Below are positions 22,934 to 34,743 of a stretch of DNA of 64,000 nucleotides, in pieces. Position 1 is the first letter of the stretch; each line of letters opens with the position of its first letter. Location: the NCBI GenBank assembly GCA_004565275.1, contig SDOX01000005.1:1497607-1561606 (forward strand), read 5' to 3'. Under the pieces are notes generated by a model that saw nothing but the letters and a program-made list of their open reading frames with translations, had not been told where the DNA came from and searched no databases. Source of the stretch: Nannochloropsis salina CCMP1776. Lineage: Eukaryota; Sar; Eustigmatophyceae; Eustigmatales; Monodopsidaceae. Made by a program: the position numbers and the translations under genes.

Positions 22934-25900
22934 ATGAATAGGCCTGTGTGCGGCCTGGGAGCCTTTCGGATGGATTTGGACCTAGCCCAGACGGAAGATG
23001 CGCATCCGCTCTCCCCTTCCAGCCCAGCCGCCGGGTCTGATGAAACGAAAGAGACGAGTTTGGGAAGTCAAGTGAGCAGTACGAGCCTGGAGGACACGGA
23101 AGATGTTGGAAATGAAAAACAAGAAGGAGAAAAAGAAAAGGATGAAGAAGAAGAAGAAGTGGAGGAGGAGGACGTGGAAGGCGGGAGCAATAGGGAAAAG
23201 CGGGCAGAGGATATTTTTGCATCATCGACCGGCCCTGCAGGTCCAGATACGGTCGAGACATGTCATGCCTCCAAAAACACCATTCAGAAGCAGAAGAAAA
23301 AGAAGAAAAAAGGGGGAAAAAGTAGAAAAAAGAGGGAGGCCCAGCGGCGCTACGGCCCACCCCATTTGGACAGAGAAACGATCAAACGCGCCAAGGTTCG
23401 ACTGGAGGGAGCCTGCGGGAGAAAGTTTGCAGGAGATGGGTCATAGGAGAGAGGAAATGCTGGTGTGGTGGCTTCAGTTGGACCCTGAAGAGGACGTGAC
23501 ATGAGCAGGACAAGAAGTTTCCGAGGTGTAGCGACGAAGACAGCCATCTTATCTGCCCCTTTCTTCCATTTACAGGTGTCAATGCGGATCATCGCGTTTT
23601 TTTACCATCTTTCTCTCTCTGTGCTAGTAGCGACCTGGACCGAGCTTCTCCTTAAAGGCTTTGATAACAACTTTTCCAAGGCAGCAGCCTTTCTAGGGTA
23701 AGCTCGGGATACAAGCTACGCGAAGCTCGTGTCTACCGACGCACATGGCTGTAGGAAGGACCTGTGTACATCACGACTTTCACTGTTCAAGCCTATGAAG
23801 CCCCGAAATCTGGCTCAATAGGATTAATAAGGACTTCTCACCTTATTTCCTCCTGCCTCTGATTGAACCCCTTCGCTCCCTCCCTCCTCCCTCCCTCCCT
23901 CGCCTCCCTCCCTCCCTCCCTCCCTCCCTCTGTCAGGACCTGCCAAGGAGTGGAGCGCGGGATTCAATTCCTTACCGCCGCTTCTTTGGGAAACCTGAGC
24001 GACTGCGTGGGCCGTCGACCCGTCCTTTTTGCCTCCCTCGTCCTCAATATCATCAGCACGCTCTGTGTCATTGTGAAGCCGGTAGGGAGTGGGAAGGAAG
24101 GGGGGACGGGCGGGTGAAAGCAGAGAGGAGGTGCACCGCGCGGACCGACGTGAGAGCGGCGGGCGTAAGAAAGAATCTCCTGATATTCACAAGCACATCG
24201 TCGTCCTCCTCGCTCCCTCCTAAGGGGGCAAGACTAAAGTCATTCAACTCATCCACCTTCGACCCCTCGTCCCCTCCCCAGGGTCCCATGACTGTCCTGG
24301 CCTACTTCATAATCAGCGGCCTCAGCAATTGTATCCTAGCCATGCTCAACGCCATCGTTGGGGACCTTGCAGCCGGTCGCGAGGAGCTTGAGGGGGGTCT
24401 CACGCAGCAGTATGGACGGCTGGGTGCGTGGGCTTCCCCTTCCCTTCCTCCCTTCCTTTCTCTCTCCCGCTCGCTCTTTTCTCTTTCCTTGAATACCTCT
24501 ACGTTCTCATCGCTTCCTCCCTTTTACCTTGCTATCTCTTCAGGCATGGCCATCGGTCTTGCCATGATGGTAGGACCCATGTTGGGCCCCTCTATACAAC
24601 AGTTCAACGTAAGTGCTCCACCGTCTCCCCCCTCCCTCGCTCCTCCTTTACCTACCTCCTTTCCCTGCCCGCATCACCTATCGTACTTCATCAGCTGTTT
24701 TTCTTCTCCTCAATTTGGTAGCATCAAAGCCTCTCTGCACCCTCAACTGACTCTCGATTCGGTCGTCGCACTCCCTCCCTCCCCTCTCTCCCTCCCTCCC
24801 ATCTCTCCCTCCCTCCCTCCCTTCCTTCCAGGTAGTCTACCCCCTCTACATCTCCATCACTTTGGTCATTATCTGCGTCCTCATCTGGTAAGAAAACCCA
24901 AGATTATTCTGGGAAAAGCCTCTTTTCCACACATTCACCCGCCCACCAAACCTTTCCTTTCCTCCTTCCCCCTCTCCCTCCCTCCCTCCTTTCCTCCCTT
25001 CCGATGTGTCCAGCCTCTCCATGGCTGAGTCCCTCCCACCGCAAAACCGACACATGAAATTGGAGCACAGCAACCCACTGTGGGGCTTGAAGAAGGCCAT
25101 GAGGTTAGTAGAGGGAGGGTGGACGAAGAAAGGAGAAGACGCAGAAGGAATGGAGGGAGATCGGCAAGGAGCGCGAGTCTCCCTCGACGTGTTTTGCCTC
25201 GCCACATCTTTGCCTTTTTTCCAGTAGTGTAACACGTAACGTGTGATGTGGCAAGAGTCGCCTTTCCACACAGCTCGTCCTCCCTCCCGTCCTTACTCCC
25301 TTCTATCCTCCCTCCCTCCCTCCCTCCCTCCCTCCTTCCCTCTCTCCTTCCCTTCCTCTTCCTCCAGATATCGGCCCTTCCTCCTCTTTGCCCTCCCCTT
25401 CTTCCTCTCCCAGCTCTCCGAAAGCGTGTACGCCTTCATCGTCATTTACACGAAACAGCGACTGGGCTGGTAGGAAATCCTCCCTTCCTCCCTCCCTTCC
25501 TCCCTCCCTCCCTCCCTCCTTTTCCTCGCACACCCACCCTCCCTCTCTTCCCTTTTGCCAGGTCTTACGTCTCCGTAGGCCTCTACATCTCCCTATTAGC
25601 CCTCACTATCGCCATCCTTCAAGGCAATCTACGCCACATTGTGCCCCGCTTTGTCTCCGGTAAGTCCCTTCCCCCTTCGTGGCCCTCCCTTCCTACACTG
25701 CTACCCGGGCTTAATATGCGTCTTCCTACATGCCTCCCTCTTTATACTCCTCTCTTTTAGACAAGGGCTGTGTCCTCATCGGCCTCTGTATGCACGGTGT
25801 CAGTATGGCCATCATCGGGAGTGCCTTCGCGTCCTGGATGATGTTTGTCATGGTACGTCCCTCCTCCCTCCCTTTCTCTTTCACGCGCCTTTTTTCAATC

Positions 25901-26833
25901 TCCCAGATCACATTTCTTATCCTTTTGCCACGTTCCCATTCCTCCATTCCGCTCCTTACCTCCTCCTCCTCCTCCTCCTCCTCCCTTCTGCCTTCCTCCT
26001 CGTTAGATGCTCCCACGCCTGCTCGCCGGCCTAAAGCTGCCCGGAATCTTAGCTTTCATGACCCAGGGCGTGGTTCACGGAGATCAAGGTGTGCGCCTGA
26101 AAGCTCTCTTTCTCCCTTAGTCGCAATTATTAGGCATTTTCCCTCATTCTCGTCGGTAGTAGATACCTGCTCCCTCTGAGCTCCCTCTGGGCCTTCTCCT
26201 CCCGTGTCTCTGACCCTCCTCCCCTTCCTCCCATCTTCTCCTCCTCTCCCCACCCCGTCAGGGATCGTGCAAGGATCCATTATGAGCCTGCGCGTCCTTG
26301 CCCGGGCGATCGGTACGCCTTTATTCGGCGTCGTCTTCGGTCATTTCTTCGACAAACACCGGATCGCACGGGTAGGCATTATCTTATTGCCATGCCTGCA
26401 TTTGCCCTTTGGCGCTGATTTCTTATCTGTTTCGATGACATGTTTTCTTGAAGTTACTTCCTTCGTGGCGTGTGGGCTTCTGTAAAGTGGTTAAATTGGG
26501 GAAGGGAGGGATAATGACATGCTCTATATATAAAATTGCAAAGATTGGGAAGGTGGGAGACGGAAGAACAGCAGCTCATTTGTCAAGTGTCTCATTAATA
26601 ACGTTATATCTCTATCCCATTAATTTTCATCTCAATGCCTTTCTCAGCAAGGTGATTGGATTTCAGGTATAACTTTTTATCTCGCCGGTGCCTTTGACGT
26701 GTTGTCTGCCGCTGCGGCGATATGGGTGTTCTATGTGCTGCTTAAGGATGGAAAAGATGAGGGCACAAGGGCAAAGTCCGGGCAAAGGTCCATCGAATTG
26801 ATGGAGGAAGGGAGAGAGGAGGCTACGGCATAG
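22934..26833 (+). CDS. MFSD14/HIAT1-like major facilitator transporter
   Basis: Twelve-helix MFS protein related to HIAT1/MFSD14 and bacterial tetracycline exporters. Thirteen exons: 22934-23395, 23576-23697, 23937-24081, 24282-24423, 24544-24608, 24832-24887, 25014-25103, 25368-25469, 25562-25659, 25761-25852, 26007-26088, 26262-26371, 26648-26833; 583 aa with all phases matching. Key segments: loop A signature LGNLSDCVGRRPVLF; SMAESLPP, equivalent to the ESLP after helix 6 in HIAT1; and GDQGIVQGSIMSLR, equivalent to QQGVVQGMI. The N-terminal 154 residues are an acidic stretch then a poly-Lys stretch (KKKKKKGGKSRKKREAQRR), unusual for this family. The first donor (AAG/GTTCGA) is weak; phase and translation (RAK-VSMRIIAFF) support it, but exon 1 could be a separate gene. 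Introns carry (TCCC)n tracts. Confidence 0.85.
23877..23931 (+). repeat. (TCCC)n microsatellite in intron
   Basis: Nearly perfect TCCC/CTCC repeats directly before the exon-3 acceptor of the MFSD14-like gene. Similar tracts lie at about 24770-24830, 25305-25335 and 25480-25520 in later introns of the same gene, always on the pyrimidine-rich coding strand, where they also serve as the polypyrimidine tract. Confidence 0.85.
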
Positions 26834-27311
26834 GATTGCAATATGATTATTTTGCATGCTACAGGCTGAGGCAAGTAACAACTCGACTATACAGTAGGCG
26901 CAAGCATTTGGCACAGAGGAAACAAAATAAAGCTTGGTGATGGGAGAGGGAGGTGGAAAAATATATCATAATTATTCAATGAAAATATATATGTATACCG
27001 AAGTCAGTCTCTTATTCCGGTACTGGGGCTTACAAATTTTTGGTTTCGTGTCGTCTGTCCTGCTCTGGGATCTCGACCCTTGTACTGACGCTCAGAAGTC
27101 CTCGTACAGGGAGTTTTCGGGCATTTCAAATGCTTACAGCAGATTCTGACCGGCAGAAATGTTCAAGGAGGGAATGACGGGGAGTAAGAACGCACGAGAC
27201 AATACCCGGAGGCATCTTTGGGTGGAAACGATATAAAGCGTAACGACGCATAACCTGTATCGACATACTTACACGCATCTCCTGTATATTTTCTTAAGGA
27301 TAAGGTCACCG
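26834..27311. other. Intergenic region
   Basis: 478 bp between two plus-strand genes, AT-rich near 26,930-27,000 (several ATATAT stretches). It must hold the 3' end of the transporter and the promoter of the acetyltransferase. No further feature. Confidence 0.4.
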
Positions 27312-28627
27312 ATGAGGGCCTCGCCTGCACGGTGCCCTCGTCAGTGGATCGGATATAAGCGTTTATTGCTATTTTGCGTCCTGCTACTCCTTGTGAACCT
27401 CCCCCTCAGCGACGCGTCCGTCACCGATGCAAGCGCTTTTTTGTTCCAGATGCCACCTGCTGCATTGACTCGTCGACAACATTCTATTCGGGCACTTGCA
27501 CCTGTACCATTGTCTCCTCAAAAAGGTACTTAGTTTTTCATTCCACCACGAATTTTGCGTATCTGCTCCAACCTCCCCCCATCCTCATCTAGCCTCTCTC
27601 GATTGTCACTTTCTGAATAATAAATCCAAGTACGATTGTTATAATCAACCTTTTTGGCTAAAACTGATACAATCTCCCACTTTTTACCTTTTGGCATCGT
27701 CACGGCATGTTGATTGAAGTGCGTGCCATTTTCGGCCCTAATCCTCTCCCCCTTGGCTATCGGTTCGGACTTCTGGAAGCTTCAGATCTCCCATCTCTGG
27801 TTCAGCTCCTCCTCGTGTGCTTCCCGCCGGACCTACCCCTTCCCGAGGTAGATGATATGCTGCATTCCTCATCTTCATCCTCATTACCTTCCAAGCTAAG
27901 CCGTCAGCTTCTCTATTTTGCGGCTCGGGCGACCAATGGCCTTGCTTTTCTCCTTTCAAAACAAGAACTTCGATGGGGCTTGCTGTCGCGGCACGGAGAA
28001 CGTCTCTCACATCCTTGTCTTGAAGGACAGTGCACTGAGAGCCTCACTCTGTGCGTGGAGGAAGAGCCCACCAATCGCCTGGTGGCGGTTGTGGAGCTCT
28101 GCCTCCGCCGTCCAGACGGCAACCTGATTCCCAGCATTCGCTCGTCTTCCCTCCGGTACGATGCGGCCTGTCGCCCGTATTTATGCAACCTTGCAGTGTC
28201 GCCGTTGTATAGGGGTCAGGGGTTAGGAAAAGCGCTCGTACGCATTGCGGAGAACGTGGTGTCCGCGTGTTGGGAAGAGGAAGTGGTGTACTTGCATTTA
28301 GACGAGACGGACGTCACAGCGATGTCGTTGTATGGCAAGCTAGGGTACGAAAGGGTAATAGGAGTAGATCCTACGGGATGGTATCAAGAGGTGATGATTG
28401 AGGCGGCTAGAAGAGAGGGGAAAAGTCTGAAATACTATAAACGAGAAGTTGGAATTTTGAAAAAGGAAGAAGAGAGTGGCAATACGAGTGAAATAGGAAT
28501 CGTGGAGGATGAGGAGGCTTGGGGCTGGGATGGGAAGAAATTAAGGGGGAATAACTGGGGGAAATCGACGAAGGAAAGCTCAAGTAGCTCAGGAGGACAA
28601 GGAATAGAGGGGAATTTGGATGGTTGA
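27312..28627 (+). CDS. GNAT-family N-acetyltransferase, probably plastid-targeted
   Basis: Acetyl-CoA-dependent acetyltransferase. Two exons: 27312-27525 and 27720-28627 (acceptor GATTGAAG), phase 1/2, 373 aa. Exon 1 is a leader: basic start, hydrophobic core LLLFCVLLLLVNLPLSDA, then DASAF followed by a Ser/Arg/Pro-rich stretch. A signal peptide ending at Ala-Ser-Ala/Phe is the known bipartite signal for import into stramenopile complex plastids. The catalytic domain has motif A at LAVSPLYRGQGLGKALVRIA (the RGQGLGKAL acetyl-CoA loop) and motif B at VYLHLDETDVTAMSLYGKLG followed by YERV. This is similar to plant chloroplast GNATs, which act on N-terminal or lysine amines; the substrate here is unknown. 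The C-terminal 80 residues are charged and Gly/Ser-rich. Confidence 0.88.
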
Positions 28628-29900
28628 CCATATCAAGTATTCGAATAGGGGCGTAGTTAGTTTTGATGACTGTGGTAACGCTATACGCTATCGACTCATG
28701 GAAAGCGCGCGAAGAAGGCTGTGCAGCAAGTCTAAGATGGAGGATGCGAGGAGGAATAGATGTGTACAAAGGTTGATGTGTAGAACGAAAAGTCAATAGA
28801 AAGATGTCTCAACATAAGCAAACGACGGGACAAGTTTCAGATTTTACACCTCAAAAAAGTTATGGGCATATCAAAGGCGGCAGGAAGATCATACTTTATA
28901 TTTTCTTTACCATACATGGTCAATTAGGTATTGTTTGATGGACAAAAAAGCTTGTAGTCTGTAGCCGCAACATGTTCGGACAACATTTCTTCACATAGCA
29001 GTTCTAAACAATTATGGATTTTCTAAGAATGTACGACTTGCCTGAAGTTATTTTCCATGAACAGTAGGATGTGAAATTTCTTAACACGATCCTGTACATA
29101 AATTTTTTTGCAGGCGCGTCGAAATGTTCTTTTAAAAAAACGCGAGTACGTATGTCTCAGGAGAGTGCAAGCCATTTGCATGCCTCCTTATCCCCATTAT
29201 TTCATCATAAAATCATCAGATCCACGGCCCTTATGTCTGCTAGCCGGTCAAATTTCAGGCAAGAGAATACTACTGTTGTCTTTCATCGTTGTCTAAGTAG
29301 TAGTCCTTGCGGAAGCAGCCAGGCGAGGGGTGTGAGGACGCCCGTCCTTTGTCGATCTTGGCTTACGCGAAATTTCAACGAGTCCGTCGGGACTTTTTCG
29401 GCGTTCTCAGCTTTGGAAGGACACAGTCTCAAAGCACCATTATTGTTGCACGCAAAGCCATGAGCATGCATTATTGATAGAATGGAATGAAAGAACAGAA
29501 AAAAGGACAGGTCCGTCGAGGTGAGTCCCTGCCAGGAAAAAAGGCTTCGTATGCGCCGAAGTCTCCAAAGATTTGCTTGCAGTTGGAAACGTCAATCCTG
29601 TCGTCATATGCCATGGCGAGTCCATGCCTTTGACCACGTGCTCCTCGCGTTCCATTTGGCTCGCCCCGTCTGCTCGCCCATCGCAGTGCGTGTGTAATTT
29701 CTGGAATCTTTTTCTTAGCTTTGTTGTGCCCTGTCGTAATGTTCAATGACTCTAATTTGATTACAACGCACCTGGTGTGATGTACTCGTCAGCACCTAAC
29801 CTGGCGTGGGGGCTGTGTCGCCTGTTTTCGTGTTCTCCGACGGGCTGCAAGGGTTCACCTCGCGTTTTCATTCCTTGTTCTTCCATCCACCCCCAGAACC
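28628..29900. other. Intergenic/promoter region of LHC gene
   Basis: 1.27 kb with no convincing gene. A plus-strand frame of 130 codons (29071-29463) and a minus frame of 91 codons (29746-29471) show no motif and no splice context. The sequence just before the LHC ATG is pyrimidine-rich (29,870-29,895), typical of a strong promoter/5' UTR in such genes. Confidence 0.4.
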
Positions 29901-31816
29901 ATGCGTGTACTCTCTTTCCTTGCTATTATTGGCACTGCCGCTGCCTTCGTCAAGCCCACCCTCCCTGCTGCTGGGTCTCGCACTCGTGCCGGCGCTCTCC
30001 GGTAAGTGGTTCCGTCTGTCCCACGTTGAACATATATCTAAATTTCTTGGAACCATGCATGCAAGAAATGGTGCGCCAAAAAGGAAATGTACGCAGGTAT
30101 TCGAAAAAAATTCACCACAATTGCTTGCATTGTACTTTGCGTTCTTTGTCTATCTATCACATGTCAAAATGAAGCATTTGCTAGGGTTTGGACATAGGTG
30201 TGGTATCTTCTCCCCGCATCTTACAAGTGTCCCCCATCAAACTGAGGGTTCACTTTGTTCTCCCGACTGTTTTGTATAGTCCAATTTCATGACCGTTTGA
30301 AACTTGTCTCCTGAAGTTTTAAATAGTTCTGGGTGTGCACTGCCCCCATTTTTGCAACCCTGCTTACCTGTAATCTCTTCCTCTGACATGTGTTCCAACT
30401 ATTTTCTGCCTCCCTCGCCTTCTCTGCTCCATAAGCATGAACCTCGCCGAGATCGAGCTGGAGGCGGGCAAGACCTCTCCTTTCCCCGATGGCTTCGATC
30501 CTCTCGGTCTTTCCAAGGACAAGTCATTTAAGGAGCTCAAGAAGTGGCGCGAGGCGGAGCTCAAGCACGGTATGTCCCTCCACCCTCCGCGTGACTCCCG
30601 CATGACTCTCCCGTTCCTCTTTCTGTCTCGGGAAGATAACCCATGATCCCACAGCGGACCACTTTTCCGGCATCACCTCTCAGGCCGCGTTGCCATGCTT
30701 GCCGTCCTGGGCACGGCCGTGCAAGAGAACTTCCACCCCCTGTGGGGCTTCAACGAGAAGGAGATGGATGGTGCCATCTTTCATTTCCAGGTGCGTGGCC
30801 TTCCTATAGACGTGACGGCGTCGGGGTGGCAGAGAAGGGATTCAGAGAAGTGATCGGAAAGCGGGAGCGCTCTGGATGTGGATGTTGGTGGCTGATTCTT
30901 TCTTTCCCCCCAAACATTCGTACCACCTGCCGTCGACCATTGTAGGAGATCCAAAACGTCTACCCCCTTTTCTGGACCGCCCTCCTTTTCATCATCGGCA
31001 TCATTGAGGCTCGCACCATCTCCACCGGATGGGATGAGAACATGGCCGGATCTGTACGTCTCAACCTCCTCACCATCTCCTTCCCTCCTTCCCGCTCCAT
31101 CATCCCTCCTTGCCTGTCATTTGCCCGTTGCGTGTGCAGTAGGACGCCTCTCTTACTTCGTATCCCCCTTCGTTTTGCACCCCTGACCCTTCACCTCGGC
31201 TTGCTGGACCTTCATAAACCCGACGCGATCACGAAGTACGTCGCTCACCTTCAACCGTCGCTTTCTGTCCCCTCTTTCCCTTCAGTCCCAGATCGCCGGA
31301 GTGAAGGAGGACTACATCTGCGGGAACCTGGGCCTTGACCCCCTCAAGATCATCGAAAATGACGACGAGGAGGCTTTCCTGTCCTACCGCAACAAGGTAA
31401 GGGCTACCACACCACAGGCACACACAGGCACCGGATCCCTTTCCCTTTCCCTTAGACGCGGTCTAATACTCAGTCTCACCGGTTCTTGCCCTACCTCATC
31501 TTTCAGGAGCTCAACAACGGCCGTCTGGCTATGATTGCTGCCGCTGGGATCACCGTCCAGGTAGCCTCCTCCCCTCCCTTCCTCTCTTCCTCCCTCCCTC
31601 TCTCCCTTCCACGTTTCCCTACCTCCGCACTTCACAATGACTTTCGACCGACTTGTGATGCATGTCCTGGCGCCCTCTCACCCGTGGATACTAGAAAACA
31701 TCTCATTCTTTCAACTCCCTCTCTTATGCCTGCAGGAGAAGTTCGTCACCAACGGCCTCCCCGAGTTCGAGTTCCACCGATTCGCCCTCTCGGACGTCTA
31801 CAACTTCTTCTTTTAA
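29901..31816 (+). CDS. Light-harvesting chlorophyll-binding protein (LHC/VCP type)
   Basis: Thylakoid antenna protein binding chlorophyll and carotenoid. Seven exons: 29901-30001, 30436-30569, 30684-30790, 30946-31053, 31286-31396, 31507-31560, 31736-31816; 231 aa, all phases matching. The leader MRVLSFLAIIGTAAAFVKP is a signal peptide with cleavage expected before Phe, the plastid-import rule of secondary algae. Helix 1 carries KWREAELKHGRVAMLAVLG (Glu and His/Arg pair for chlorophyll and the inter-helix ion pair). Helix 3 carries ELNNGRLAMIAAAGITVQ with Glu-Asn-Arg. Helix 2 is YPLFWTALLFIIGIIEARTI. Only three membrane helices are present, as in fucoxanthin/violaxanthin-type and LHCR antennae. 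Whether it is VCP or a red-lineage PSI antenna cannot be settled by eye. Intron 1 is long (434 bp) and separates the leader from the mature protein. Confidence 0.95.
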
Positions 31817-32676
31817 GCGTCCATTGCCGCTGAGCGTTCCTTGTACACTCATTTCCGTGACACCCTGCTGTAATGAGAGGTAAAATTGAAGTTAGAGTTG
31901 GAGACGATGGCAGCATGGGAGGAGGAAGGGGTTGGCGGGACTCAGCAATGTGTCTGCATATGCTTTAGTTTTTTTGGGGAGCAATTTGAGATTATGGTAA
32001 GCTAGCTTGAGGCAGTGAGGAGATTAGAAGTTGGAGCGGGTGATAGAGGAAGCCATCAGGGGGCAGCTGGGTGGGAGGATGGAGGGCCGGGGGGGGTTGT
32101 AGAAGAGAAGCCCTTGGTGTCCGCCCTCCTTCTCCTTGACCCTCCCGATCCACCCTTTTCTCGGAGATGCACAGAGATTGAAATTTGTGGGATCTTAGAA
32201 AAGAATCAAGAGGAACACGAAAAATTTTGGAGGACGCGACATTTTCCCCATGATTCTTTGACCTCTCACGTCACTGTCTGCCTTGTTGGTGTTTCGTTAT
32301 GGATTACACAGAGGACTCTGGTCGCTCTCTGGTTTGACGGGCGGTTTGTCTCGTCTTACTGGTAGGTGTGTGATCTCGTCTCAACTTATTGTAAAGGTAT
32401 GCCGGGCAGGAATCAGCAACGGCTCACAGGAAGGGGAGAAGACGGGTAAGGAAGAAAGGGGCCGTACCCGCTATCCTCGCTCCAATCCCTCTCCTCCCCT
32501 TCTCTTTTGAGCCCTGCCCGCCCCGTCACAGATCGAGAGCCTCCACGCCTCTGTACACTTTGACCGGCGCCCCCCCAAACCTATCCACAACACCCCGCCG
32601 CTCCACCCTCCTCTCACTCTGTCCGGTCCGATTCCTCATAGTAGTATGTTCCCTCCCCCTCTGCACAGCCCTTCTC
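31817..32676. other. Convergent 3' intergenic region
   Basis: 860 bp between the stop codons of the LHC gene (+) and the RING-like gene (-). Pyrimidine-rich near 32,560-32,750. Nothing else recognised. Confidence 0.4.
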
Positions 32677-34743
32677 CTACAGCCCAAACCAACCCGAGAG
32701 CCACCCCCCTCTACTCCCCGCTCCCCCACTCCCTCCTCCTCCTCCGTCCTCCCGCCGCTGCCGCTGGTCCTGACAGGCTCTCCGCTTTCCCTTCTCCACT
32801 TGTCCTTTCAAAGCTTTTTGCTTCTCCCGCAAGACGGAAAGACACGCGGGGAGAAGGCCGTGGGCGTCTGGCGTGGGATGGGTGGGCGGGCCACTGGGGG
32901 TCCAGGAGTGAAAAAAAAGGGGGGGGGACGTCGAGACGCTGAGGATTGCGGTGGAGAGGATGCAGGAAAGAGAGACTTCTACAAGCCCCGGACCGAGGCC
33001 ACACATCCCTCGATGGGTTGTCTTATTCTATCGCTTGGCTAGACCGTCCTCGCCTTCCTCTCCCGCCATCCCCCCCCTGGTTTGTCTACCTCCCATTCCC
33101 GTGCCTCACCTGAGTACCCGGATGTACTGGTCGATGCACTGCATGGCGTAGGCCTCGTCTGCTTGGATCAACTGGAGTGCGCAAGGCGATGAGGGGCGAT
33201 GAGAATTAGCGGGGAGGCATGTGCGGCCCGATAGGCCAGGGAGGGAGGAAGGAGGGAGGGAGGACAGAGGGGAACAAGGCAGGGGGGAGAAAAAGAGGGA
33301 GGGGGGCGGGGAGGAAAGGAGAAAAGAGAAGGTCCACACACCTGTCCGAAGAAGTGGTCGAAGTGGGGGAGGAGCATACACAGGCGTAACTCCCCGTCGG
33401 TGGCTGCGGCGTGTGCGAGAAGAACAAGAGTAAAAGGCGGTGCGGCGTGAGTTGGGACGAGAGAGCGACCTTGCAAAGCACAGGGCACTGGACAAGGGGG
33501 CGAGCGGCAAACCGGTGCAAAGAGAGAGGGACCACGGCTGAGGCGCCTCCCACCCCACGCGCCCCCCCCAAGGAATCGCTAGGCAAGCAGCCCCTCTTTG
33601 TGCTCCTCCCCACCTCCCCTATCTCCCTCTCTTCTTACCTGCGCTCCTCCCTTCCACCAAACGCAGCATCTCCGTCACGACCTCGCCTACACACCGATCG
33701 AGGCCCTCCAGCAGGTCCATCTGTTCGCGCCACTGCGTCGCCCTGGGGAGGGGGCGCGGGAGGGAGCGAGGGAAGGAGCGAGGGAGGGAAGAAGGGGAGG
33801 AAAAAGGGAGGCGTCAGAGAGCGAGTGCGGCGAGTGTACAAGACGGCAAAGTTTTTGAAATGCAATTATTCACAAGTCAACACCTTTCCGCTGTCTCTTC
33901 TCCCTGCCTCCCTCCGTCTCTCACTCTCCCCCTTTCTCCCTCATACCTGGATGAGGACGCAAACGTCGAGCACAACTTTTCCTCCATCTCCTTCTCCCCA
34001 AGTTGCAGCAGCTTGCTAGCCAACATCTGTGACATGTCCAAACAGCCGGCGGGTGATTGGCCACACAAGCATGTCGCGCGACTGACCATCCCCATCGCCC
34101 TGCCTTTCCCCTGCCACAAGCCCGGAGGGTGGGAGGCACCGCTGGGCTCCTCCATCCCTCCCTGACTCCCACACACCCCACCATGATCGGTTGGTCCATT
34201 ACCCCTTCCTCCCTCACTCCCTCCCTCCTTTCCTCTTACCTCCACGTCCTTCGCGCCGATCGGTCGCCGGCTGGTGGGTTCGACAAAGTTGCCCGTAGCA
34301 ATCAAGTAGCTGCAAAGCGCCCGAACGTCGTACCACACCACGCACGCCCTCTCCTTCTCACTCCCTCCCTCATGTCCTCCACCCTCGCCCTCAGCAGGCA
34401 GAGTAGAGAAGCAGAAGGAGTGGCTCCCTGTCGCGTCGGCGCAGACGGGCTCCAAGCTGATCGGGCAGACGCGTCGAGGTGAGTCCTGCCGGGGGGCTCG
34501 GGGGGAAGATAGGGCAACACGGGCCGAGGCAGAGAGGGGGAGACCCGACGGGTAGGAGGAGGGAGGCTGTTTGACGAGGGCGGAGGCCGCTAAGAGCTGA
34601 GCGTATTCGCGGCGAGTAATGACCCCCATGCGGAGAAGGGCCCGGGCAGCACCTTTCGTCACGCCGTGTGATGATCTCAGACCCGCGTCTTCGTAGGCAT
34701 CGCCCTGGATGCGGCTGTGAGGAGAAGGAGGCGATGGAGGCAT
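32677..34743 (-). CDS. Unknown protein with RING/U-box-like cysteine domain
   Basis: Not recognised as a known family. Six exons: 34743-34240, 34026-33947, 33742-33639, 33403-33342, 33171-33110, 32938-32677; phases match and give 357 aa. Residues about 93-165 contain RVCPISLEPVCADATGSHSF, then VVWYDVRALCSYLIATGNFV and EPTSRRPI. This reads like a modified RING/U-box (Cys-Pro-Ile start, a tyrosine/Asp-containing helix, an 'E-P-x-S-R-R-P-I' close resembling the DP-xTR-xPI of U-boxes) that lacks most zinc ligands. Downstream exons are helical (EKEMEEKLCSTFASSSR, RATQWREQMDLLEGLDRCVG, EAYAMQCIDQYIRVLR) and the tail is basic, ending GWLSGWFGL. The exon-6 acceptor could be 22 bases later in the same phase. 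A ubiquitin-ligase role is only inference. Confidence 0.65.

Noticed and set aside
28407-28796. Minus-strand ORF of 129 codons
   Set aside because: Mostly antisense to the charged tail of the GNAT gene; no feature of its own.
29071-29463. Plus-strand ORF of 130 codons upstream of the LHC gene
   Set aside because: Ser/Arg-rich with no domain; lies in the likely promoter/5' region.
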